DNA of 64,000 nucleotides from Roridomyces roridus (taxonomy: Eukaryota; Basidiomycota; Agaricomycetes; Agaricales; Mycenaceae): contig JARKIF010000167.1 in assembly GCA_029378245.1 (NCBI GenBank), positions 1 through 64,000 of the forward strand, written 5' to 3'. Each line of letters starts with the position of its first letter. Positions within the stretch are counted from its first letter, which is position 1. The translations under genes were made by a program, and so were the position numbers. Below, piece by piece: positions 48,006 to 58,900 of the stretch. The notes beneath the pieces are model-generated. The model was not told the DNA's origin and searched no databases. It saw nothing but the letters and a program-made list of their open reading frames with translations.

Positions 48006-49504
48006 ATGTTGGCGTCCACTCTTTTCACGCTCCTAGCCGCCGGGCTCGTCTCGTCTGCCCCTCTGAACCGACGCGTCACTTTGGATCCCACCGCGACTGC
48101 TGAGGAAAGTCGCGATACATTCATACACGCTCGTCAATGACCTCCCTGCAGGCCCAAGTCCACGACAACACCGCTACGCGCGCCTTGACTGCGACGACCA
48201 TCCAGACCAACGACGGAAAGTGTCTCTCGGTCGACCCATTCTCGGGTGATTTCCGCGAGAACCTTACGCCCGTCGTTGCGGCGACCTGCGACGGCTCCAA
48301 GAACCAGACGTGGGATGTCATCACCTCTGGCGTTCACAACAACGTCCAAGGACAAGCTCTCATTGTCAGCAGCTTGACCAATGCTTGCCTCAATTTCGAT
48401 CCCCGGAGGGCCGCAGGAAACCAAGTGTTGCTCTTCTCGTGCGGTGGACGCGCAGACGGAGGTATGTATTCTTTGTTTTCGCGCTGAACCAACGACTCAC
48501 GTGCATTGCTAGGCGGACAGGTTACCAACTCGCAGCTGTTCCCCTTTAATGGTGGTGCCGGCCCTCTCCCCCTCCTCCCGCAGAACGGCAATAACGCCAC
48601 CTGCCTGACCATCAATGCCAACAATGCCCTTGACCAAACCTCTTGCAATGCTGCCACCGCAAGTGGCGCTGAGCTTTTCACCTTTGGCGCTGCTGCCAGC
48701 TCTGGTTCCGGAGCTGGTGCGTCCACTTCCACCGCTGCTGACGCCACTACCACCAACGCCGTCGACGCCTCCGCCACCCCGGATTGCACGGCTTCCACCG
48801 TTACGGTCACGGTCACGGTCAACAACGCGGCCGCTACTAGCACCGACGCTGCTGCCACTACCGTCGTCGCTGCCACCAGCACTGACGCCGTTACGTCTAC
48901 CTCCTCTGCAGTTGTGGCCACTACGACCACGGCGCAAGCAGCGGCATCCACTAGCACCAAGATCGCTGTTGCTGGAGCCGGAGGTTTCTTGGACGAGGCG
49001 GCAACTGCCGAGTCCCAGAAGAAGGATTTGACTGCGACTCGTGCTGCCACCGGTGCTCAGATCAAGACTTCCGATGGACAGTGCCTCTCCGTCAACGCGA
49101 CCGCCGGCGACTTCCGCGAGAACCTCATTCCCATCGAGGTCAAGGCCTGCGATGGCAGTGTGGGCCAGCAATTCGACTTCCTCACGGCTGGTGTCCACAA
49201 CGACCAAGCCGGCAAGACCCTCATCGTCAGCTCCCTCACTCATGGATGCTTCAACTTTGATGACCGCAGGGCCGCCGGGGACCAAGTTATCATGTTCGCG
49301 TGCGGTGGTCGGGCCGATGGAACCGGGCAAGTGACCAACTCGCAGCTATTCCCCTTCGTCGCCGCGGACCTCACCCAGCCCTACGCGCTGACGCCCTCGA
49401 ACGCCCAGGGTGTTTGCTTCGTTAACGACAATGGTCGTCTCGGTAACACCAACTGTGACACCGCCAACCCTGCAGCCAACGAGCTGTTTACGATTGTTGC
49501 TTGA
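48006..49504 (+). CDS. Secreted protein with two ricin-B-like (beta-trefoil) repeats and a Ser/Thr-rich linker
   Basis: The signal peptide is MLASTLFTLLAAGLVSSAP. Two homologous units follow: DGKCLSVDPFSGDFRENLTP...NQTWDV... (about 48200-48640) and DGQCLSVNATAGDFRENLIP...GQQFDF... (about 49070-49500). Each has CLSV at the start, Q-x-W/F trefoil motifs and a GGRADG...TNSQLFPF block, as in carbohydrate-binding ricin B-type lectin folds. A linker of about 110 residues very rich in Thr, Ala and Ser (48715-49000) is likely O-glycosylated. One intron at about 48461-48514 is clear. The join between the signal exon and the first repeat is uncertain: an in-frame solution needs a weak GTCACT donor near 48074, so a frameshift there is possible. 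No catalytic domain is present. Confidence 0.7.
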
Positions 49505-50932
49505 ATGTTTTCTCGCTTTCTTTTGACTCGGAGAGTCTCTTTTGTCAGTAGTTACGGCTTCGACAGCGCTTGCGCTGCTGGAAATGCTATCGGTTTTTGC
49601 TCTCTTTTGGCTAAGCGGCGTCCCAGTGGGCGGATCAAGGGCGCGTCAATGTCTACTTCGGCGGATCGCAAGTTATGAGCCGTGGCGGGCTGTATTACTA
49701 TGCGTAAGCTTGATGCGCCGCAGTTCAATTTGTTGCATCTAAATGGGTATGGGCAATCCCACGGTTTTTGGCGGGGCCATCAACGATCAATCAGTCCGTT
49801 CCCATGAAGCCAATTAGCCGAGATTGTTCACTCAAAAACTGGGATTTCGGAATCGACAACGAAACAGAGAAACACCCTCGGACTTTGGAAATTTGGACCA
49901 ACTACTGTATTTTGAGTGTAACTGTCAGAAAAGTTTGTGCATTTTCTCCCGGCAGCGCCAGATGCAGACCAGAATGGGTGAATGTAAGCCGAAATTTGTG
50001 GTTTTTTTCTGACAGTTACATCCAGATTCAAAAAATGATTGAATTGCGTGACTAGTTTTTGTGAAAAGGTGCCTTCAACAATGATCCCGAAATCCCTCCG
50101 AGACGCAGAGCAAAGCGTGTGATGATGAATATCAGTGAACAGAATCCGGTGATTGATGGATGACTAAGTGAACGCCGGCTGCTGGCGGGGTTGCCCATAC
50201 CCAAGATTCTAAAGCACGCGCTAGCACGCCTTCCCCACCTCCGTCCGGCACTCGTGGTGTTTTTTCTTCTTTCCGTGCTCGGTGCAGGGTCTCGACTCGC
50301 TCTCACCTCACCTGGAGTTAAATGCCGATATGCCGACCCGATCCGTCTACGGCAACAAGGAACACTACTCCGACGCGATCGCGACACTGGACCAGGAACA
50401 GGATGTCTACGCTTCGGTATGACGGCGTAGAGTTGAAACGTGAGCCACATGAATTAATTTAGGCTGGTACTCACCCGGGAGCACTCCCTCCCCGAACACA
50501 GAAACCGCATCTAATTGACAAGTACTCCATGTCGGATGTCCATTGTCTGTCTTTCTGTCAGAAGAGTGGATGCAAGGAAGAGGGCGTCCGGCGCTGATAG
50601 TAGGCTGGGGGACCATATTAATCTGCGACGAAATGTCGGGACAGGGCGGCAACGCGCTGATAGGTGGGTCGGTGGAAGCTCTGGATGAATGCTACATGTC
50701 CGGCACCAGGCGGCTTGGGTACTGTACCTGCGCTCGTAAGTAGGTCGGCACGGGTGTTGTATCCCATCCATTGTTCGCAATGTCAATTTGTCGCCGAAGT
50801 CTGAGACTATGCGCGGATAGGTCGGTAGAATTAAAATATAATATTGTACCTGGATGAGGTACTCGAGCGCCAGAGTTCGGTTTCAATACCCAACCTCGTG
50901 TACTTGGGCGATAGAACGAAAGACAATCTATT
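49505..50932. other. Intergenic region with a 104-bp MITE-like element
   Basis: About 1.4 kb without a recognisable gene. Short ORFs on both strands lack motifs. It includes the small inverted-repeat element at 49917-50020. Confidence 0.5.
49917..50020. mobile_element. Very small MITE-like element
   Basis: A perfect 16-bp inverted repeat (TGTAACTGTCAGAAAA at 49917-49932 and its complement at 50005-50020) bounds 104 bp of non-coding sequence. No target-site duplication is obvious. Confidence 0.5.
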
Positions 50933-52612
50933 CTAACACAAGAGAAACTCCGGAATTGCGTCAGTAAACGCGGTCCAGAAACGTTCCACCTGGCCCGAGG
51001 TAAAGCCCATACTGTCCCAACATAACTGTACGACGAGCCTCCCGCCGAAAGAGTGGCCTAGAAGGAGGATACCTCCCGGTTTGAGGCGGCTTGCAGTGGC
51101 CACCGTGTGGAGGTGAAGGCCGGCCCCGTAGGCCGCCCGTACGTACGTGCGGTCAAGGTCGCCGATGAAAGACACGCCGAGCAGGGCTGCACTGGAAGAT
51201 GGACGTGTAGGGAGTTCGGTTGATCCGGCCGGAGGCAAGAACGCGTCAGGGGCGGCGTTACGGCGTGCCCGGGAGGCTGCGGACAGTAGTGCCCGTGCAG
51301 GGAGGAATGATGAGCGAACCGCGCCTTGCATTTGAGCCTTTGCCTGGCGTGCACGATACCAGATATTACCGGGGAAAGTAGGAAGAGATATGGTAAAATA
51401 GGTTAAGGCGATGAACCAGTGGGAATCAGATGGGTGTGGTGCGAGGTGAGATCGCAGGTTGGCGGCAGTGTAGAGCATCCTTGAACGTTCTCAATGATAA
51501 TTGATGAACAAGAGAGAAATAAATACATTGGAATTTCGGGAGATTGCGAAGTGCAACGCGTCCAAGCAATGTTGCAAAGCGCAACGAGAGCATGGTTGAC
51601 AGTCACACCGTTGGCCTTGCACCTCGATAGAATTGCCGCCGTTTGCTCTTCTGTGAATTCGCGTTCCTCCATGAGGGTACGCTTGGGTCCGCGTTGAATG
51701 CGTGACAAAGTATGGCCGCCCTGTTCAAGTTGAACAAAGTTCAGTCTGAATTGAACAAGACTTACGATTTCTTTGCTGAGGGCTTGAAGATAATTGATCT
51801 TGCACACCGCTCTAGCAAACCTCGAGCGAGGTACAGGCAATCTAGACTCAACGCTCGGCGGCAGAAGATCTATCTAATGCAGTTTGAGTTGATTGTTGAC
51901 CAAGTTGAAAAAAAGATATACCCAAATCTTGGGCGTGTTGAGCTGTTCGATGAGTTCCGCGTCTGTCTTCTCCGAGCTGAGTAGAGCCAACAGTTCGTGG
52001 GTTGATTGGTGAAGCGCTGTGCCGTCGCCAATAAAATGCGGCGCACACATAAGAAGATTCCATTCATCTGTTCCCTGCTCAGAAATTATCAAGTACGACA
52101 GGTAGTCGTTCGAGAGTTTCCGAGGACCATCCATGTATTCGGAAATTAGTTCTATGCAAAATCATGAGCCACCAACAGAAAATCGGGTTGAATCCTACCG
52201 TCTCTGTTCGCTCGGCTCCAATGCAGAGCCGAGGCGGCTTCTTCAATGGCCACTTCCGTAGTCGGCGGAGGCGAAAATCTGTATCAATATTTCAGTACGC
52301 GCCAGGGATGAGCCCAAGCCGACGAACGAGAGTCGTGGGTTGTCCTCGTCTGCAAGCGCTTTGCACATGAGGAGAGGATTATTTCTTCGGATGATGCTCC
52401 ATGCAATTTCAACGCGTTCCGCACGCAGGTACCGGCTCGGGCTTCTGAATGCCAGGAACAAGAACCTGGAAAATAACGTTGTTTACACGTTTTGGTCCGT
52501 GAATTCGGCAGACTTACATGTCCCCCAGCGCATTCTGCGATCCAAGAAACAAGGGTAGCTCGCTGTCGCCAAAAGGCCGTTCATAGCCATCCAGGCGCTG
52601 AGACCAAGCCAT
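50933..52612 (-). CDS. Condensation/alcohol acetyltransferase-like acyltransferase
   Basis: The start is ATG 52612 (MAWSQRLDGYERPFGDSELP) and the stop lies at 50933 (DAIPEFLLC). The first block YERPFGDSE...FLGSQNALGDM joins across a 45-50 nt intron to FLFLAFRSPSRYLRAERVEIAW. The CoA-dependent acyltransferase motif HxxxDG is seen as APHFIGDGTALH near 52040. Later blocks are REFTEEQTAAILSRCKANGVTVNHAL (near 51650) and a C-terminal LLLGHSFGGRLVVQLCWDSMGF. This order (N-terminal lid, HxxxD active site, VTVNHALxALCNIAW) is that of NRPS condensation or alcohol acetyltransferase-like proteins common in agaricomycetes. It is divergent from the adenylation gene, 377 bp away, so co-regulation is plausible. 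The acyl donor and acceptor are unknown. Confidence 0.6.
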
Positions 52613-52989
52613 TTGGTCTGGATGGAAGATGGGGAGAAAAGATGGCCGCGCCGCCGAAGCCCGTGTAAACTCCGTTCTTGACAGAAACCTGACAGAAAAT
52701 CGGGAAACCAAGGCCTTATTTGACGGCGGACAGAGGGCCCCGGAAACGGGATTATTGGGGGGGGGTAGCGGGGCGGGGTGGACGGAAGGGAAACTCGGAG
52801 TATCCAGGGGCCCAACAGGGAAGCAGTGCAGGATACTATCTGTCAAGCTGTCGAAGACATCAAACTGTCCTCGGCAAACCCAAATATAGCAGGCAACTAT
52901 AATTTGAAAGACGTTCGCCTTGTCCTGTCTAACGCCCTTCTACTTGAGCCCTACCCTCATTTCCCTACATTCCTTCATCCCCTCCCATC
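52613..52989. promoter_or_regulatory. Bidirectional promoter region between acyltransferase and adenylation genes
   Basis: About 377 bp between divergent ATGs at 52612 (minus) and 52990 (plus). It contains a run of 10 G's near 52756. I see no distinct operator motif. Confidence 0.5.
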
Positions 52990-55031
52990 ATGACCTCGAC
53001 GACGACGACCCTCGCTGCCATCTCCAGTGTCCTGACCACATGGACCTCTGTCGCCACTTCATCATCATCAGCCAAGCAATTCACCAAGCCCGTCCCCAGA
53101 ATCCAGGGCCTCTCCGCACTCTCACCCGAGGACATAGTCCTCTTCTACCGCTACGGCCTTGGGCCCCGCCGTCCCGTCGAAATTCCCATCATACATCATG
53201 CCTTTGAGCACCATGCTCGCAACCAGCCAGACGTCGTGGCCGTGGAACACAGCATATATGGACACTCCCTCACCTTTGCCCAACTCGACGTCCGTGCCAA
53301 CCGTCTGGCGCGTCGTCTTCAGGAGCAGGGCGTAGGCCGAGGCTCTCGCGTCTGCATCCTCGCACGCCGCTCCGTCTACTTCATCGTCGCCATACTCGGA
53401 GTGCTCAAAGCAGGAGCACAATACGTCCCCCTTGACGCCGTCACGATCCCCGACTCGACGTTGTCCTACGTGCTCAACGACGCGGAACCACGTGCCGTGC
53501 TTGCGATGAGCGAATTCGTGCATCGCGTCCCCGCAGACCTCGTGCCCACCATCGACCTCGAGGCCGTAATAGAGGCCGACGAAACCTCGGGAGCCGATGG
53601 TTCCAAACCCACAGACCCGACGACGCCGTCCGATGGAGCATACGTGATCTACACTTCAGGCACCACAGGCGTCCGTTCGTGCCTTCTCTGTTGTTTTGCG
53701 GGGTCATTGCTGATTGTCGACAATAGCCAAGGGTGTCGACGTGCGCCACCGAGGGGTGACTAACGGTATGTCCGCAAGCACATTCTTCGAGGCGTGCCTG
53801 ACCATTCCTAAAGTCATCAGTGGCCATCCGGCAAACGTCGGCATGCGCCCACGCATGCGTGTCGGCCAATTCCTGAACCTCGCCTTTGACATGGGTGCAT
53901 GGGAATGTCTCGGCTCCCTTTACAACGGATGCACTCTCTGCCTCCGGGGCAACACCAAAAAAGATTGGATCGCGGTCATGAAGACTGTTGATATTGTTAT
54001 CGCGACTCCGAGCATTCTGGCGTGCCACGAACCGGAGGACTACAACATCAAGCATGTCATCGTTGGGGTGCGTCGGCCCTGCACATCCCTTTGTTTCGTA
54101 TATTGATTGACGCGGCCAGGGGGAACCATGCCCGCAAGGCGTGTAATCTCCCATTTTCCGGTTTATTGTTGATCCTGACACAAATATACAGCTCTCGCTG
54201 ATAAGTGGGCGCGCTATACCAATTTCAGCAACTGCTGCGGGCCTACCGAAATTTCGATCTGCAACACCGTCCAGCCGCACACTCCGGGCTATCCGCTGTC
54301 CATTGGGACACCGATCCCCAACACAAACGTTTACGTGCTCTCTCGGGACCCGTTGTGTACACAGCCAGCGCCGATCGGCCAAGTCGGGTGTATGTGGGTG
54401 GGCGGAGTCGGCGTCAGCGCGGGATATCTGAATCTGCCGGACAAGACAGCAGAGCGTTATCGGCCTGATCCATTTGTCGGTGGTAGCGCGATGATGTTCA
54501 ATACTGGAGACCTTGGGCGCTGGCGGAGGTACGTGCATAGCCGCAGTCCAAGTCTTGACAAGATATTCATCTGGCTTGCAGTGACGGGCAATTAGAGCAT
54601 CATGGGCGCGCAGACGACCAGGTCAAAGTCAAGGGTTTCCGGGTAGAGTTGGACGGTGTTGGAGCCGCCATGAGGGTACGGGGGCCGCTAGAACTTTGAT
54701 TGCCAAGTCTGACTTGTTTCACCAGAGACACGAGGGTGTGCAGACTGCAGTCGCCTTGCTTGTCGGGGGCGAGCTTTGGGGTTTCGTCTCGCCATCCACG
54801 GTAGATCTCCAGGAGGTGCGCGAAGCCACGGCGGCAGTTCAGGCGTACCACGCAGTGCCGACACAGTTCCTCGCGATTGACGAGTTCCCAATGACCAAGA
54901 ACGGTAAGGTGGACAAGCGTGCGTTGGTTGTATACGCAGAAGGGCAATTCTGCGAGGGCGGCAAGCGTTATTCTGCACCGAGTCCGAGTCCGAGCTCAAG
55001 TCGGAGCGGGTCGGCCCCTGCCTCGCCGTGA
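52990..55031 (+). CDS. Stand-alone adenylation (AMP-binding) enzyme, NRPS-like
   Basis: Adenylation domains activate an amino or other carboxylic acid as an acyl-AMP. The start is ATG 52990 (MTSTTTTLAAISS). The core motifs are in order: LTFAQLD and GVLKAGAQYVPLD (A1/A2 region), YVIYTSGTTG (A3) continuing VRSKGV across an intron with donor at about 53681, FDMGAWE, NCCGPTE (A5), FNTGDLGRW (A7), GRADDQVKVKGFRVE (A8) and NGKVDKRAL (A10). After A10 there is only a Ser/Pro/Arg tail (PSPSPSSSRSGS). No carrier-protein Ser motif, reductase or thioesterase is present, so a loaded intermediate would need a partner protein or CoA. One intron, 54139-54191, is GC-AG. The substrate pocket cannot be read reliably here. 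Confidence 0.82.
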
Positions 55032-55952
55032 AGGACGGAATGCGACGCGACGCGTGACGTACTGTATCCTATTGTTAATTATCAGGGACTTTGGTTGTTG
55101 GACTTTTGTGTAGTTGGTATTTACCAGTGGACTTGCTATCGTATTGTTATTCTTGCGCTTTGTTGGCGGTCGGGAAGAGAGGAGCGGGGGGAACAAATAA
55201 ATGATAGAAAATTTTTGAATGACGAACGATATGACCGTCCCGGTCCCTATTGGGATAAATGTAGCGGCCGCCTGTCGACCATCAACCTCCATCATCCCGC
55301 CCTGCTGCCCCCTTGCCGCTCTGACTTGCGCCTTGACCAACCCAGCACCGAGCGATTCCTCAAAGTAATCCTCGTTGGTTCTGGTCTGGCCTTGGAGCTC
55401 TTCACCTCTACACTCCTCTATCACTCGAATGTGAGCTGTGGAGCCCTGTCTGATGCGCCAACGACGATCCTGTTATTAATTAACCGAGACATTCGCGCGG
55501 TACAGCGGGCGAGCCGACGGCTTGCTTTGAAGTTGAACTTGGCTCGGACCGTACGGCTATGAGCGACTCTTGCGATTAGGAGCTTCAATAGGACAACACT
55601 GGCAGGCTACAAAGACGCAAACGAGTTCGCGCCCCTCTGGAGTCTTGACTGACTGGAGCACTCGAATAAATAACGGCATGGCGAGCTGGTCAAGTGTATG
55701 GTAGAGCTAACGTACGGCTGGATAAATTGTGGATTCGAAATCGACGCATCCTCGTCTGGATGAACTGTGTGCGAGAGGCGACCGGGTGGGCGCACCCTGT
55801 TGATTCAAGATTGGCTCAAGCTCTGTTACTTACCGTACGATTCTGACAGACTGAACCTTCAATTGAATATCTAGGACAACAAATGCGTTCGGCACTACTC
55901 TATCTCCCACTCTGCTTTTCTGGATGTAGAGCTGAGTGATTTGAACAGAATT
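55032..55952. other. Intergenic region between the convergent adenylation gene and NLR copy 3
   Basis: About 0.9 kb. No gene is recognised. The plus-strand ORF at 55095-55562 has no motif and I treat it as chance. Confidence 0.45.
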
Positions 55953-58900
55953 TCAACGAACGACACACCTCGCAAATTCCTCCATGATATCGACGCGATT
56001 TACCGCCACTGCCTGCTGCTGCGCTGTCCCGGAGAAATCTGCGATGAAATTTCGGTCGCCCCACGCTCGCCTGAGCCCAGGATACACCAGGTAGTCCTTC
56101 AAATCCACAAGGACGAGTTCCTTTGCATTGTTCTCCAACACGAGCAGTCCGCTTTTGAGCAAAGCCCAAATCTTCCGCTCCGTCTGAGGTACCCACAGCA
56201 ATCGTTGGCCAGTGTAGCCGAACAACCACCCCGAAGCGCCTATGATGCTGCTTGGGTTGATGAACAAGTCGTGCGGACAAGTGAAATTTGTGGTCACTTC
56301 GGAGACCGAGTCCGTCGTAGTGGAGTGTTGCTGGTATATCTCGATCAAAGAGCTGGCATTCAAAACCGCGAACGTGTTGGAATCGGAGGAGGATGAGTCC
56401 ATAACCCATGCCGCCCCAACAAAGGCCCTGGCCCGTTCCATGAACGATCCGGGGGGCGAAGTATAAAAGGCCTTTCCGAATGGATCGAGCGGCAGGCTGA
56501 CTTGGAGGTTAAAATCTATCTCGGTCAACCCACGAGAATGAGGATCCCGAGAAATGGCCCATTGTTGTATCGGGTTCAGGCTGAGGTGGGCTTGGTATTC
56601 CCTCGTGAGAGAAATCCCACTTCCGTCCGGGAAAAACCTGGGAGGTCCAAAGTAGTCGCCAGATAATACACCTGTAAGTGTATCGTCACGGATGTCCCAT
56701 AAGTGAAAGCCGGGTTGCTGATCCCAATTGTAGTTTAGGACCTGCGTCGAATCCTGTGAGAAGATCAGGTCACTCGAGAAATTATTGTTCAAATAGCCTG
56801 TGTTCTTCGTCTCCGATGAATAACGCCAAGAATTTGTCCTGTTTCCGGTTTGGGAGTCCCAAACGGAGACCGTGTCGCCCGTGGCACAGGCAACCAGCAT
56901 CCCATCGGACGAATACGCCATAGGCCACCTGGGGTCCTCTGTTTCGGTCGTCAACAAGGTGTGAGCAATAGTTCCCGTGGCCACGTTCACAAGTGCCAGG
57001 GTCCGGGTTGTGATCAATGAAGCTGTTTTGTCCATGTCCGGCGAGTGGGCGCGGATAGTATGCGGCGGTGCATAAACCCCGGGTCTCCGTCCGACGATGA
57101 ATCCGTCCTCGTCAAATTGAACGGCAGACTTTGAAACGACATGCCCAGTGTCGGCATGCAAGGTGAATAATTGTGGTGGAGGTGCGGTCGGCGCCATGTG
57201 AACTGCAGTGAAGACCTGAAATCCGACGGTCAATTCGACATCGCCGTTAGAAGAGAAGATGCAGGAAGAGATGTAAACCACTGCGGCGCCCAAATCCGGG
57301 TTGTGGGTCCAGATCACGCGTGAAGTCATGAGATCGACAAGTTGAACGGATATTCCGCTCGACACCGAATGGCAAAAAACCATCTTGGACCCGTCGGGAG
57401 ACAAGCAGTTGTGGTCGTTGGGGGGAAGGTACCACTCGGCGACTAGGTCTCTTGAGACAGTGTCCCAAACAAAGACATAGTCGACGCCATGCACGACAAT
57501 CCGTCCGCCGGGGAGCCACTTGAGGGAGCGGACAGTATTGTCCGGGATCGGGAAGCACAAAAAACTGCCGCCTTGAATGTCAGCGATCTTTACAGAGAAC
57601 TCATCGTAGAGGCCCATCGCACGCAGTTTGCCCGGCAAGAATTTCAACTCCCGCAGTCGAAGATAGACTGAATTCGAGGGTATGCTCAAGTGATACCCAG
57701 TTGGAGAGCCGGAGGTATCCCAGGACCACCAGTCGCCGTTTTCAGAGAAGGCAAAGACATTGTCTGAGATGAGAGATATCCACTTGATGGGAAGCAGTCT
57801 CCGGCCTCGTGTGGTCTCCAAATCCAACACGATTTGGGAACCGGTTGTGCTGCAGACCAGTTTGGTGCCGTTGTGGCTGAACGATACAGCGGTTAAACCG
57901 TCTATGAGTTGTTTCGAGATCCACAGCGGCTGCCGGGTCGCGGCATCCCAGATTCGCACGGTTCGGTCAATGGAAACGGACGCCACCTTGGTGCCACAAT
58001 TGGAGAACGCCGCGCCCATCACTGGGCCCGAGTGGCCTCGAACCGGGCGGCCCTCGATATTGGCAGTTTCAACGTCCCAAAGACATATCGTTGAATCGCT
58101 CGACGCCGACACGATCCGACTTCCGTCCACACTGAAGGTCACTGAATTGATCTGGTCCGTGTGGCCCAACAATCTTTGTCGGTTCGTGGTGTTCTGGAGT
58201 TCAAGCGAGAAATCACTGTAGGCCACCGCGATCTTGGTGTTTCGATCGGACACAGCGAGGAGGACAACATATCGATCAGTGGTAGAGGAAGGAGCCGAAT
58301 GAATGTCCTTGGACACTCGATATTGCATGGCCAGGTCAAACAACTGTAGGTCATAGTTGTTCCTAATGAGGAGGCGACTTTCGTCGGGAGAAATGTCCAT
58401 TCCGAAGTAGAATGCACTTGGATTCAAATGGGTTGGTAGCTGGAAGATCGAATGATCTCCTTTTTCAACGTCCCACACCAGCAAGTTGCCGTCGCGGAAT
58501 AGCACGAAAATTTGGGCATCATCTGGAGACAAAGCCAATGCGGCCGGGCCATCAGTCCTATCAGGAATGACCAAGACCTTCTTGCTTTCCCCGTCATGGC
58601 GGATACGATGCACCTCGATGGCTTCCCCAGAATCAGAACGGGTACAAAGGCAAATGTGACCAACTCCATACACTGGATAAGAGTCATATGAAGCGAGAGC
58701 GTAGGGACCGGCCACTACGATGCCGTCGCGTGGCTGCAACACTGTAACGGTAGGTGTCATCCCACCAGCCGACAACGAAAGGGTCCTTCCCGAAAGCAAA
58801 GAGAGGCCGTAGAGGGTGGGATCGGAGGCAAGCTCATACCGGTGAAGAGTTTCTCCCGACTTGGGAGCAAATACTTCCATGTGGGACCCGATGTTCATAG

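Noticed and set aside
48334..49330. Minus-strand ORFs of 238 and 273 residues
   Set aside because: They are repetitive shadows of the Thr/Ala-rich linker of the secreted ricin-B-like protein.
55095..55562. 155-residue plus-strand ORF after the adenylation gene, considered as a carrier or reductase partner
   Set aside because: No carrier-protein serine motif or NAD-binding motif; no intron signals or recognisable domains.
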